A stretch of 64,000 nt of DNA from positions 9,394 to 73,393 of the forward strand of contig DVIJ01000004.1 in the NCBI GenBank assembly GCA_018711415.1. The letters run 5' to 3'. This DNA comes from Scatomorpha merdavium (GTDB taxonomy: Bacteria > Bacillota > Clostridia > Oscillospirales > Oscillospiraceae). Of this stretch, positions 16,001-24,073 are shown in pieces (position 1 is the first letter of the stretch; each line of letters starts with the position of its first letter). A program made the position numbers and the translations under genes. The notes beneath the pieces were generated by a model. It did not search any database. It was not told the DNA's origin and was given only the letters and a program-made list of their open reading frames with translations.

Positions 16001-19000
16001 TGCGTGGCCCGGGGCGAGGTCCCGCGGCGGCACTGGCGGCGGCTCTCCCGCGCCCTGGTCTCCAAGGACGGCTACAGGGGCATGGCCAGCTGGACGGGGA
16101 CGATGTTCGAATACCTCATGCCGGAGCTCTTTCTCCCGCTGTGCCGGGAGAGCCTGCTCTGGGAGAGCGCGCGCTTTTGCCTCTACGTCCAGCGGCACGA
16201 CATGCCGGACGGCCAGCCCTGGGGCCAGTCGGAGAGCGCCTTCTACTCGCTGGACCCGGCGCTCAGCTACCGCTACAAGGCCCACGGCTGCGCCGCCCTG
16301 GCGCTCCGGCGCGGCATGGGCGCGGAGAGGGTGGTCTCGCCCTATTCGAGCTTTCTGGCGCTGGCGGTGGAGCCGCGCGCGGCCGTGCGGAACCTGAGAA
16401 GGCTCTGCGCCCTCGGCTTCACGGGCCGCTTCGGGCTCTGGGAGGCCGTGGACTACACTCCCTCGCGCAGCTCGGGCCGCGGCGGTGAGAGCGTGCGCTG
16501 CGTCATGGCGCATCACCTGGGCATGAGCCTCGCCGCGATAGACAACTGCCTCATGGACGACATCTTCTGCCGCCGCTTCATGGCGGACCCGGCCATGAGC
16601 GCGCACCGCTGCCTGCTGGAGGAGCGCCTGCCCATAGGCGCGGTGACGCTCCGGCGCCGCGGCGGCGAGATACCCGAAAAACCGCAGCGGGCTCCCGGCC
16701 CCGGCTGGGAGCTGGGCGGAGCCTGCCCGGACGCCGCCTATCCCCGCTGCTACCCCGTGTCGAACGGGGTCTATCACCTCATGCTGACCTCGAGCGGCCT
16801 GGCCTCGGCCTGCGCCGGAGGCATCAGCCTATACCGCGGCCCGGACTCGCCGCTCGGCGGCCCGGCGGGCCTGCGCATATTTTTCGAAACGCCCGAGGGC
16901 AGGACTGACCTGCTGCCCCTGCCGGGCGCACAGGGCGGACTGCGCTTCAGGCACCAGTTCCGCGGCGGCGCGCTCAGCTTTGAGGGCGAGAGCGACAGGC
17001 TGCGCAGTCTCTGCTCCGCGGCCGTCTCCGCGCGGGACATGTGCGAGGTCCGCTTCGTCGAGCTAACTTCGCCCAGGGCGCTGGAGGGCAAACTCTGCCT
17101 GGAGTTCGAGCCCGTGCTCGCCCGCTCGCGGGACAGGGAGGGCCACCCCGCCTTCTGGCGGCTGGGCCTGCACGCCTCCGTGCGCGAGGGCGCTCTGCTC
17201 ATACGGCGTCTGCCCCGGGGCGAGCTGGCCGAGTGCTGGCTCTGTCTGAGGTCGGACCGCCCGCTCGAGCTTCGCGCGGACGCGCTGGGCGAGCCGCTCG
17301 GCTGGCTGTCGCACCCCTGGGTGCGCGCCGTCACCCCGGCCTTTGCGCCCATGTCCGGGCGCTTTGCCGCGCGCTTCGCCCTGGCCTTCGGCCCCACGGC
17401 GGATGCGGCCTTCGCCGCAGCGGCCCGAGGCCTTTCCGCAGCGGCCCAGGACTTTGCAGACCTGCTCTCCGCCCGCGCCGCGCTTGGCGGCATGGGCGCG
17501 CGGGACCTGGCCGCCGCCCTGGATATGGCCCCGGCCCTGGTCTTTCCGCGCTACCCCGCCGGCGGCGCGCCCAGGGACGCGCTCTGGCGCATCGGCGTCT
17601 CCGGGGACGAACCCGTGGTCTGCGCCGAGCTGGACGACGTGAGCCGCCTGCGCGCGGCGCGCGACCTCATACGCAGGCACGAGCTGCTGCGCGTCTGCGG
17701 CGTGAAGAGCGACCTTGTCTTTCTCACCCGCGAGGGCGGGGACTACCTGCGCCGCCTCTCCCGCTCCGTGACCGAGCTGCTGCAGAAGGAGGGGCTTGAG
17801 GCCCTGGCAGGCGCGCCCGGCGGCGTCTATACGGCGGAGCGCACCGGAGCGGAGGACATCCTGGCCAGCTCGGCGCTGGTCGTGGACCTCGCCCGGCCCG
17901 AGCTCACGGAGCCCGAGCCGCCGGAGACCCCGCGCCCGCCCCTGCCGGAGCCGAGGCGCGGCGGCGCCGTGCCTTACCGCTGGCTCGAGGGCGGGACCTT
18001 CGAGTTCGACGCGCGGCGCGGCCTGCCCGTCCGGGCCTGGACCCTCCCGCTGACCGACGGAGACTTCGGCTGTCTTGCGGCGGACTGCGGTCCCGCGGGG
18101 ATGTGGTATAAGAACGCCCGCGAGCTGCGCGTGGACCGCTGCCTGGACGGGGACCTTGCCGCCTCGGGCAGCGAGACGCTCCGCTGCGGCGGGGAGAGCC
18201 TTTTCGCCGGGGCCGTAGTGCGCTTCGGCTTCGGCTGGGCTCAGTGGGAAAAGGGCCGCAGCCGCGTCACGCTCTTCGTCCCGAAGGGCGCGGGGGCGCG
18301 GATAATGATAATAGAGGGCGCGGCCGGGGAGCTCGAGTGGACGTTCCGCCCCAGTCTGGCCTATGAGGAGCGGGACGCGGCCTTCGTCCGCACTCGGGCG
18401 GAGGAAAACTTGCTGCTGGCCGAAAACAGGCGCGGCGGGGCGCCGGAGCTGTGCTTCCGGGCGGGCTTTTCCTGCCCGGCGGAGCTGGCCGCCGAGGAGG
18501 CGGGCAGGCCGGTGTTTTCGGCGCGTCTGCCGGGCGGCGGGACGCGGGTCATAGTCTGCGGCTTTCTGGAGTCGGAGGAGCTCTCGCGTCTTGCGGAACC
18601 GGAGCGCGCCCTGGCCCTGCTGGAGGAGACGCGTCGCTTCTGGGCCGGGACCGTGGGCCGGCTGAGGATAAAAACGCCCCTGCCGGAGCTGGACGCCTAT
18701 ATGAACGGCTGGGCGCTCTACCAGGCCCTGGCCTGCCGGCTCATGGCGCGCACCTCGATATACCAGAGCGGCGGGGCCTACGGTTTCCGGGACCAGCTGC
18801 AGGACGCGGCGAATCTTCTGCTCATGGCCCCGGAGCTGGCGCGGGAGCGCATCCTCTCCGCCTGCGCGCACCAGTACAGGGAAGGCGACGTCATGCACTG
18901 GTGGCACGAGGGCGAGCCCGACCGGGGCGTGAGGACCCGCTGCTCGGACGACCTCATCTGGCTGCCCTGGGCCGTCTGCGAATACCTGGACGCGACGGGA

Positions 19001-19996
19001 GACGATTCGCTCCTGAACGAGAGCCGGCCCTGGCTGGACTCGGAGCCCCTGGCCCCCACCGAGCCGAGCCGCTACGAGCCCGCGCGGTACGACGGGACGG
19101 AGGCGACGGTGCTGGAGCACGCGGCGCTGGCGCTGCGGCTGGTCATCCGCCGCGGCGTGGGCGAGCACGGCCTTCCGCTCATGCTGGCGGGGGACTGGAA
19201 CGACGGCATGGACACGGTCGGGATAGAGGGCCGGGGCGAGAGCGTGTGGCTGGCCTGGTTCTTCGCGCATACGGCGCGGCGCTTTGCAGCCGTGCTGGAC
19301 CGCCAGGGCGACAGGCACGGCGCAGCGGCTCTGCTGTCCGCGGCCTCGCGGATGGGCCGCGCGGCGGACAGGGCCTGGGACGGGGCCTGGTATCTGCGCG
19401 GCTGGTTCGACTCCGGCGCGCCCCTGGGCTCCGCGAAGGGCCGGGGCTGCCGGATAGACTCCCTGGCCCAGAGCTGGGCCGCCATGTGCGCAGAGGCCTC
19501 GCCCGAGCGGGTGCAAAAGGCCCTGGATTCCGCGCTGGAGCGCCTGTTCGACAGGGAGACAGGCCTTGTGAAGCTCTTCGACCCGCCCTTCGGCGATGGC
19601 GCTGAGCGCGCGGGCTATATCTCGAGCTACGGCCCGGGCTTCCGCGAAAACGGCGGACAGTATACCCACGGCGCGATCTGGCTGGCCATGGCCTGCCTGA
19701 GGACGGGCCGGAGGGAGGAGGGCCTGGCTCTGCTGCGGGCGCTCCTGCCCGGGCGCTCTGTGGGATATGGGGCGGAGCCCTTCGTCCTGGCTGCGGACGT
19801 CTATTCCAACCCGGACAGGCTAGGCCAGGCGGGCTGGAGCTGGTATACGGGCTCGGCGGGCTGGTATTTCCGCGTGGTGACGCGGGAGCTGCTGGGCCTC
19901 TCCATCCGGGACGGGAAGCTGTACGCCGAACCCCGCGTGCCGGAGGGCTGGGGCTTTAAGGCGGGCCTGGAGGGCGCGGGCGAGGTCTCGGGCTGA
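13079..19996 (+). CDS. Giant cyclic beta-1,2-glucan synthase-like protein (GT84 plus GH94)
   Basis: A 2,305-residue protein resembling NdvB/ChvB/Cgs. Predicted membrane spans lie at ~232-282, ~620-662, ~682-710 and ~739-773. Between them is the glycosyltransferase: DADT at ~438-441, HDAVEG at ~550 and RWVRGDWQ at ~585. A glucoamylase-like region begins near 810 (PPDNWQEQPPTG, then HRSSPTNIGLALISA). The C-terminal ~440 residues are a GH94 phosphorylase domain with RTRCSDDLIWLP (~1953-1964, containing the likely catalytic Asp) and GDWNDGMD (~2038-2045). In known enzymes the first part polymerises UDP-glucose to beta-1,2-glucan, the middle cyclises and the GH94 part trims by phosphorolysis. Proteobacterial forms are ~2,800 residues, so this is shorter. 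The ATG at residue 1 is chosen over an upstream in-frame start; AGGGTGAT precedes it. It stands alone, divergent from ylxM, with no export gene nearby. Confidence 0.85.
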   Translation: MAENTGRALSRGLLRCLASISREHARLSRSPAPAPGAEWLLDNWYLIEREGRLAASELRRAGRLRGCAEGGALIACLCRRLVRDCGGEVTEERASRFLSEAQAETPLRMRELGLFAPCLRLALVEDIAASLSGGPDPEPLSACINSLRLFATLDLTQLLEGADLVEAALRRDPAGVYPQMDERSRAYYRERLRLLAKKRGVDEHELAAELIERSGESGHVGALLLPEPRSGRGYALAQLLPALILSAGLAVYFRSLPLFFPALAALWELSKAVCDFVLLRVLPPRLIPRLELAGGVPDEGRCICVVSSLLSGEDSGPELARRLEEFSLASRDCGGNLAFGLLADLPEAKAPELPSDAGAKRAAALAVEALNKKYGGGFYLFCRERKPRGRDRLWSGFERKRGALLDLARLLCEGSGGLEVLAGDAEALAGTRYILTLDADTRLLPGAARELIGAMLHPMNRPVFDPGRRAVVSGHGLIHPRMDVELPSAVRTPFSRIMAGAGGTDPYGAACGEVWQDLTGRGGFAGKGILDAEALLVGCSGLPENRILSHDAVEGAILRGGYMSDTELTDGFPARPGAYFRRLHRWVRGDWQNLGFIFGRGRELAFADRWKLMDSLRRSLHPVFCFGALLWASFSGSAASLCAGLLALFSLCTGLLPALGSALLRRDRERLRSATPHGFSGRLLQVLLRLVLLPWEALCCLSAALTALWRMGISKRNLLAWQTAAQSEGRARKVLEGWPPVLCGALLLALAPLPLGRALGLFWLVSGLAAPALGRETKLAPPLAEADRRFLLGEAEKIWAYFAEFCTAEDNYLPPDNWQEQPPTGLAHRSSPTNIGLALISALAAADLGLCSVPELGEFAERLLASCERMPKWRGHLYNWYDTRTLRPLEPRYVSTVDSGNLAACLGAARRGLTDYGRADLAARAEALYQAMDFRPLYDPGRRLFRIGWDESAGKLSEGLYDLLSSEARLTGYLCVARGEVPRRHWRRLSRALVSKDGYRGMASWTGTMFEYLMPELFLPLCRESLLWESARFCLYVQRHDMPDGQPWGQSESAFYSLDPALSYRYKAHGCAALALRRGMGAERVVSPYSSFLALAVEPRAAVRNLRRLCALGFTGRFGLWEAVDYTPSRSSGRGGESVRCVMAHHLGMSLAAIDNCLMDDIFCRRFMADPAMSAHRCLLEERLPIGAVTLRRRGGEIPEKPQRAPGPGWELGGACPDAAYPRCYPVSNGVYHLMLTSSGLASACAGGISLYRGPDSPLGGPAGLRIFFETPEGRTDLLPLPGAQGGLRFRHQFRGGALSFEGESDRLRSLCSAAVSARDMCEVRFVELTSPRALEGKLCLEFEPVLARSRDREGHPAFWRLGLHASVREGALLIRRLPRGELAECWLCLRSDRPLELRADALGEPLGWLSHPWVRAVTPAFAPMSGRFAARFALAFGPTADAAFAAAARGLSAAAQDFADLLSARAALGGMGARDLAAALDMAPALVFPRYPAGGAPRDALWRIGVSGDEPVVCAELDDVSRLRAARDLIRRHELLRVCGVKSDLVFLTREGGDYLRRLSRSVTELLQKEGLEALAGAPGGVYTAERTGAEDILASSALVVDLARPELTEPEPPETPRPPLPEPRRGGAVPYRWLEGGTFEFDARRGLPVRAWTLPLTDGDFGCLAADCGPAGMWYKNARELRVDRCLDGDLAASGSETLRCGGESLFAGAVVRFGFGWAQWEKGRSRVTLFVPKGAGARIMIIEGAAGELEWTFRPSLAYEERDAAFVRTRAEENLLLAENRRGGAPELCFRAGFSCPAELAAEEAGRPVFSARLPGGGTRVIVCGFLESEELSRLAEPERALALLEETRRFWAGTVGRLRIKTPLPELDAYMNGWALYQALACRLMARTSIYQSGGAYGFRDQLQDAANLLLMAPELARERILSACAHQYREGDVMHWWHEGEPDRGVRTRCSDDLIWLPWAVCEYLDATGDDSLLNESRPWLDSEPLAPTEPSRYEPARYDGTEATVLEHAALALRLVIRRGVGEHGLPLMLAGDWNDGMDTVGIEGRGESVWLAWFFAHTARRFAAVLDRQGDRHGAAALLSAASRMGRAADRAWDGAWYLRGWFDSGAPLGSAKGRGCRIDSLAQSWAAMCAEASPERVQKALDSALERLFDRETGLVKLFDPPFGDGAERAGYISSYGPGFRENGGQYTHGAIWLAMACLRTGRREEGLALLRALLPGRSVGYGAEPFVLAADVYSNPDRLGQAGWSWYTGSAGWYFRVVTRELLGLSIRDGKLYAEPRVPEGWGFKAGLEGAGEVSG

Positions 19997-20057
19997 GGCT
20001 CGTTCACAAATAATTTACCTCCGGCGGGAGAAATTGTATGGCAAGGCCCGCATTGTG

Positions 20058-20066
20058 TGCTATAAT
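20058..20066 (+). promoter_or_regulatory. Extended -10 promoter of the M16 gene pair
   Basis: TGCTATAAT is a full extended -10 (TGnTATAAT). No good -35 is seen at 16-18 bases (TGGCAA at 16 is poor), as is usual for extended -10 promoters. Transcription would start near 20073, which rules out the ATG at 20072. Confidence 0.7.
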
Positions 20067-20098
20067 AGCGGATGATCAAAAGACGGGAGGTGCGCCGG

Positions 20099-21403
20099 AT
20101 GGAGTTTCGGCGGGAGGAGATCTTACCGGGCGTGTTCTTGACCGCCCTCAGAACAGATAAGTTCAAGACCGCCGTGCTGAGCCTGAGCCTGCTGGCCCAG
20201 CTCGACGCGGAAACGGCTTCCATGAACGCGCTCATACCGAGCGTCCTGCGCCGCGGCACGGTGCGCTGCCCGGATATGGACAGCCTCGCCGCCTATATGG
20301 ACGGGCTCTATGGCCTGCGTGCGGAGCCCGTGGTCCGCTGCATAGGCGAGATACAGGCCCCCGGCTTTGTGGCGAGCTTCCCGGAGGACAGGTTCCTGCC
20401 CCGGGGCGAGCGCCTGCTCGAGCGGGCGGCGGGGCTTTTGGGCGAGCTGCTGCTCAGCCCCAACACCCGCGGCGGGCTGTTCCTGCCGGAATATGTCGAG
20501 CGCGAGCGCGCCAGGCTGGCCGAGCGCATCCGCGCCAAGCGGAACAATAAAGACTCTTACGCCGTCCTCCGCCTCGTGGAGGAGATGTGCGCCTACGAGC
20601 CCGTCGCGGTGGGCTCGCTGGGCTCCGAGTCCGGCGCGGAGGGCGTGGGCTACGTCGCGCTCTCCAAGCACTACAGGCAGCTCATATCCACCTCGCCCAT
20701 AGAACTCTTCTACTGCGGCGCCTCGGGCTGGGACGAGATCCGCTCCGCCTTTTCGGAGGCCCTGGCCCAGCTGCCCCGGGGCGAGATCTGCTTGGACATG
20801 GGGACGGATATCCGCATGAACTCCGTGGAGGAAAAGCCCCGCGTTTTCCGCGAGAGCGCGGACCTCAGCCAGGGCAAGCTGGCCCTGGGCTGGCGCATAG
20901 GCGAGTGGATGGAAAACCCGGACCAGGCCGCGCTCACCGTTTTTAACAGCGTTTTCGGCGGCTCGGCTAGCTCCAAGCTCTTTGCGAACGTGCGCGAAAA
21001 GCTCTCGCTCTGCTACTACGCCTCCTCCGGCACGGACATCTATAAGGGCCTGCTGCTCGTGGCCAGCGCCGTCAACTTTGAAAATTTCGGCCCCGCGCGG
21101 GACGAGATCCTCGCCCAGCTGGAGGCCATGCGCCGCGGCGAGATAACGCCCGAGGAGCTGGAGAGCTCGCGGCTGGGCTGCTCGGCCCTGCTGCGAGTCG
21201 TGGAGGACGACCCTCTCGCGCTCGAAGGCTACTGGCTTCCCGCGAACGTCTCCGGCTCGGAGCTGAGCCCGGCGGAGCTGGCCGCCTCCTGCGAACTCGT
21301 CACGGCCGAGGAACTCGCAGAGATCGCACGCAGCTGCGAGCTGGACGCCGAATTTTATCTCTGCGGAAGGGAGGGCGGCGAGGATGCTGCTCAAGCGGAC
21401 TGA
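20099..21403 (+). CDS. M16-family zinc-protease homologue without active site (YmfF-like)
   Basis: A 434-residue protein with the two-lobed M16 (pitrilysin) fold but lacking the HxxEH zinc motif: the equivalent region reads MNALIPSVLRRGTVRCPDMD, as in Bacillus YmfF. Other recognisable parts are SLAAYMDGLYGL and the late VFNSVFGGSASSKLFANVRE, the conserved lobe-2 block. Such inactive subunits pair with an active M16 partner, here the next gene, which overlaps by 20 bases. The pair probably degrades peptides in the cytosol. GGGAGGTG six bases before this ATG and the promoter position decide the start over an upstream in-frame ATG. Confidence 0.87.
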   Translation: MEFRREEILPGVFLTALRTDKFKTAVLSLSLLAQLDAETASMNALIPSVLRRGTVRCPDMDSLAAYMDGLYGLRAEPVVRCIGEIQAPGFVASFPEDRFLPRGERLLERAAGLLGELLLSPNTRGGLFLPEYVERERARLAERIRAKRNNKDSYAVLRLVEEMCAYEPVAVGSLGSESGAEGVGYVALSKHYRQLISTSPIELFYCGASGWDEIRSAFSEALAQLPRGEICLDMGTDIRMNSVEEKPRVFRESADLSQGKLALGWRIGEWMENPDQAALTVFNSVFGGSASSKLFANVREKLSLCYYASSGTDIYKGLLLVASAVNFENFGPARDEILAQLEAMRRGEITPEELESSRLGCSALLRVVEDDPLALEGYWLPANVSGSELSPAELAASCELVTAEELAEIARSCELDAEFYLCGREGGEDAAQAD

Positions 21404-22667
21404 TCACCCCGCCATCGGCGAGACGAGCTATACCGGCGCTCTCGCCAACGGCCTGCGCGTCACCGTCATACCCAGGCCGGGCTTTTTGAAAAAATACGCC
21501 TGCTTCGCCGCGAACTACGGCGGAGTCATGCGGGACTTCAGCGTCGCCGGGCAGAGTGTGGAAACGCCCGAGGGCGTGGCGCATTTTCTGGAGCACAAGA
21601 TGTTCGATATGCCCTGGGGCAACGCGCTCGCCGTCCTCTCCTCCCGCGGCGCCAACCCCAACGCCTACACCTCGGACTTCATCACGGCCTACCACTTCGA
21701 GTGTACCGAGAACTTCTACCAGAACCTCGACACGCTCCTGGAGTTCGTCTCCACCCCCTACTTCACCGCCGAGAGCGTGAAGAAGGAACAGGGCATCATC
21801 GGCGAGGAGATAGGCATGACGGAAAACGACCCCGGCCATGCCGTCTACTACGGGCTCATGCGCTGCCTCTATGAGCGCTGCCGCGTGCGGGACAGCATCG
21901 TCGGCACGGTGGAGAGCATTGCGGAGATAACCCCGGAGATCCTGGAGACCTGCCACCGCGCCTTTTACGCGCCCTCGAACATGCAGCTTTGCGTCATAGG
22001 CGACGTGGAGCCGGAGCGCGTGACGGAGGCGGCGGAACGCATACTGCCCGGGGAGCTCTCCCCCGCGCCGGAGCCGGATTTCGGCGCGCCCGAGGGTCCG
22101 GAGCCCTTTGAGCGGCGTTTTTCGCGGGAGATGGACGTCTCCGCGCCGCAGTTCATGTTCGGCGCCAAGCTGCCGGCGGACTGCGCCGGGGGCGAGCTGC
22201 TGCGCCGCAGGCTGACCGGCTCGCTGGCGCTGCGCTGCCTTGCCGGGACCTCCTCCCCGCTCTACACCTCCCTCTATGCCGAGGGCGCGATACGCAGTCT
22301 CTGGTACGAGCTGGACTGGGGACCCTGCGCCTCCTACGCCGTCCTGGGCGGGGAGAGCCGGGAACCCGAGCAGGTGCTCGAGCGCTTCGCCGCGGCCGCA
22401 GGCAAGGCCGCAGCGGAGGGCCTGGACGCAGCCGCCTTCGAGCGCTGCCGCAGGGCCGAATACGGCTCGCGCATCCGGGCGCTGGAACGCCCCGCCTCCC
22501 TGGCCGACACGCTCGTCAGGAGCGGCTTTGCCGGCTTCGACTGCCTGCGCGCCTTCGAGCTGCTGCCCGAAATACGCGCGGAGGACTGCGCCGCCTTCAT
22601 CAAAGAATACCTCGCCCCGGACCGGCTCGCGCTCTCAGTAGTCAGGCCCGGACCTCGAAAGGACTGA
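21384..22667 (+). CDS. M16-family zinc metallopeptidase (YmfH-like)
   Basis: A 427-residue peptidase with the inverted zinc motif intact: GVAHFLEHKMFDMPWGNAL (HFLEH near residue 68), and the downstream glutamate block KKEQGIIGEEIGM that provides the third zinc ligand. It is the likely active subunit of the heterodimer with the preceding YmfF-like protein. No signal peptide, so it should be cytosolic. The start ATG lies inside the end of the previous gene with GGGAGG upstream. lgt follows five bases after its stop. Confidence 0.92.
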   Translation: MLLKRTDHPAIGETSYTGALANGLRVTVIPRPGFLKKYACFAANYGGVMRDFSVAGQSVETPEGVAHFLEHKMFDMPWGNALAVLSSRGANPNAYTSDFITAYHFECTENFYQNLDTLLEFVSTPYFTAESVKKEQGIIGEEIGMTENDPGHAVYYGLMRCLYERCRVRDSIVGTVESIAEITPEILETCHRAFYAPSNMQLCVIGDVEPERVTEAAERILPGELSPAPEPDFGAPEGPEPFERRFSREMDVSAPQFMFGAKLPADCAGGELLRRRLTGSLALRCLAGTSSPLYTSLYAEGAIRSLWYELDWGPCASYAVLGGESREPEQVLERFAAAAGKAAAEGLDAAAFERCRRAEYGSRIRALERPASLADTLVRSGFAGFDCLRAFELLPEIRAEDCAAFIKEYLAPDRLALSVVRPGPRKD

Positions 22668-22672
22668 TCCCC

Positions 22673-23596
22673 TTGCCAACTATGCTGAGAGACGCCGCCA
22701 TCAGCTTCCCCATGCTCGGCGGCCTCACACTGGACTTCCCCGCGAGCTTCGAGCTCTTCGGCCACACCTTCTACCTCTACGGCGTCGTCATGGCCATCGC
22801 CTTCATCGCCGCCGTGTTCTACGCCTCAAAGCGCGCCCCGCGCGTCGGCATCAAGGGCGACGATATCTTCGGGCTCGTCCTCTGGGTGCTGCCCATCGCC
22901 ATCGTCGGCTGCCGCATCTACTACGTCATCGCCGAGTGGGACAGGTATAAGGACAACTTCTGGGACGTTTTCAAGATCTGGGAGGGCGGCATCGCCATGT
23001 ACGGCGGGACCATCGCCGGCGTCCTCACCGTCATCGTCTGGAGCCGGGCGAAGAAGATCCGCTTCGGCGCAACGCTGGACGTCGCCTCCTCCGGCCTTAT
23101 CCTGGGCCAGGTCATAGGCCGCTGGGCAAACTTCGTGAACCGCGAGGCCTTCGGCCGCGAGACGGATATCTTCTGCCGCATGGAGCTCACAACACCGGAC
23201 GGCACGACCTACAGCGTCCACCCCACCTTCCTCTACGAGAGCCTGTGGAACCTCGTCGGCTTCATCATCATAGACCGCTACTGGTACCGGAAGGACCACC
23301 GGAGGTATGACGGGCAGATCTTCATCTTCTATGTGTTCTGGTACGGCGCGGGCAGGGCCTGGGTGGAGGGCCTGCGGACGGACAGCCTCTATATCCCCGG
23401 AACGAACATACGCACTTCCCAGCTTTTAGCAGCGGCATCCGCGCTTGCGGCGCTGCTCATCCTGCTGGTGAACATAAAGCGGCCGCACAGGCCGACCTAC
23501 GCCGCCGAGCTGGCGGCGCAGTCGGCGCAGGCCGTTGAAAGCACCGAAGAAACCACTGAGAAATCGGAAAAAACGGAGGAAAAGAACGATGTCTGA
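22673..23596 (+). CDS. lgt: Phosphatidylglycerol-prolipoprotein diacylglyceryl transferase
   Basis: Lgt transfers diacylglycerol from phosphatidylglycerol to the lipobox cysteine of prolipoproteins, the first step of lipoprotein maturation in the cytoplasmic membrane. The 307-residue protein has about seven membrane spans, YGVVMAIAFIAA near the start, and the Lgt signature around GRWANFVNREAFG. The tail beyond residue ~275 is hydrophilic and Glu/Lys-rich. AAAGGA is nine bases before the TTG start; an ATG three codons later is possible but too far from the ribosome site. Several lipoproteins in this window would be substrates. Confidence 0.95.
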   Translation: MPTMLRDAAISFPMLGGLTLDFPASFELFGHTFYLYGVVMAIAFIAAVFYASKRAPRVGIKGDDIFGLVLWVLPIAIVGCRIYYVIAEWDRYKDNFWDVFKIWEGGIAMYGGTIAGVLTVIVWSRAKKIRFGATLDVASSGLILGQVIGRWANFVNREAFGRETDIFCRMELTTPDGTTYSVHPTFLYESLWNLVGFIIIDRYWYRKDHRRYDGQIFIFYVFWYGAGRAWVEGLRTDSLYIPGTNIRTSQLLAAASALAALLILLVNIKRPHRPTYAAELAAQSAQAVESTEETTEKSEKTEEKNDV

Positions 23597-24035
23597 TTAC
23601 AGCGAACTCATAAGGTCCCTCAAGGCCGCTGCGGGCGGCTTTGCGGACATAGCAAAGGACCTGGCCGGAGCCGCCGGAGACAAGGCGCGCGACCTGGCCG
23701 GCGGCGCGGGCGAAAAGGCCAAGGCCCTGGCCAAACTCGCCAAGCTAACGATGGAACTCAGCGCCGAGCGCGACAGCCTCAAAGACGCCTACGCCGAGGT
23801 CGGCAAGCTCTATTTTGAGACCGCCGACAAGACCGCCCCGGGCGAGATGTACGTCCGCGCGTTCGACAGGGTCATGCTCTCCCTCGCCGCGATAGAGCGG
23901 ATGGAGACCGAGCTTGCGGAGCTGCGCGCCTGCCTGAACGAGCCCGCCGCCGAGGACGCGGACTTCGAGGAGGTCGTCAGCGCCGCCGAGGAGGGCATAG
24001 AGGTCGAAATAACCGAGGACGAAAAGTCCGAATAA
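23589..24035 (+). CDS. Small helical protein of unknown function
   Basis: The 148-residue product has no signal peptide or clear membrane span. Residues ~12-50 are Ala/Gly/Lys/Asp-rich and amphipathic with a repeated pattern (KDLAGAAGDKARDLAGGAG), giving an apolipoprotein- or LEA-like look. Residues ~50-110 form a likely coiled coil (LTMELSAERDSLKDAYAEVG), and the C-terminal ~35 residues are highly acidic. Middle residues resemble small Clostridia proteins with KLYFETADK-type motifs, some annotated as zinc-ribbon relatives, but there are no zinc cysteines here. It overlaps the end of lgt by 8 bases with GGAGG upstream. Function unknown. Confidence 0.75.
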   Translation: MSDYSELIRSLKAAAGGFADIAKDLAGAAGDKARDLAGGAGEKAKALAKLAKLTMELSAERDSLKDAYAEVGKLYFETADKTAPGEMYVRAFDRVMLSLAAIERMETELAELRACLNEPAAEDADFEEVVSAAEEGIEVEITEDEKSE

Positions 24036-24040
24036 AAACC

Positions 24041-24067
24041 AGCGAGGGGGCCTGCGGCCCCCTCGCT
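24041..24067. terminator. Bidirectional terminator between converging genes
   Basis: A perfect 12-bp stem AGCGAGGGGGCC with a 3-base loop. On the minus strand it is followed by GGTTTTTATT and should end the SSB-like gene; on the plus strand TTAAATTT follows. Confidence 0.85.
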
Positions 24068-24073
24068 TAAATT

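Noticed and set aside
17063..19669. An 868-codon minus-strand frame inside the giant glucan synthase gene
   Set aside because: It is antisense to the GH94 region with conserved motifs on the plus strand; the product is Arg/Gly/Ala/Pro-rich with no recognisable domain.
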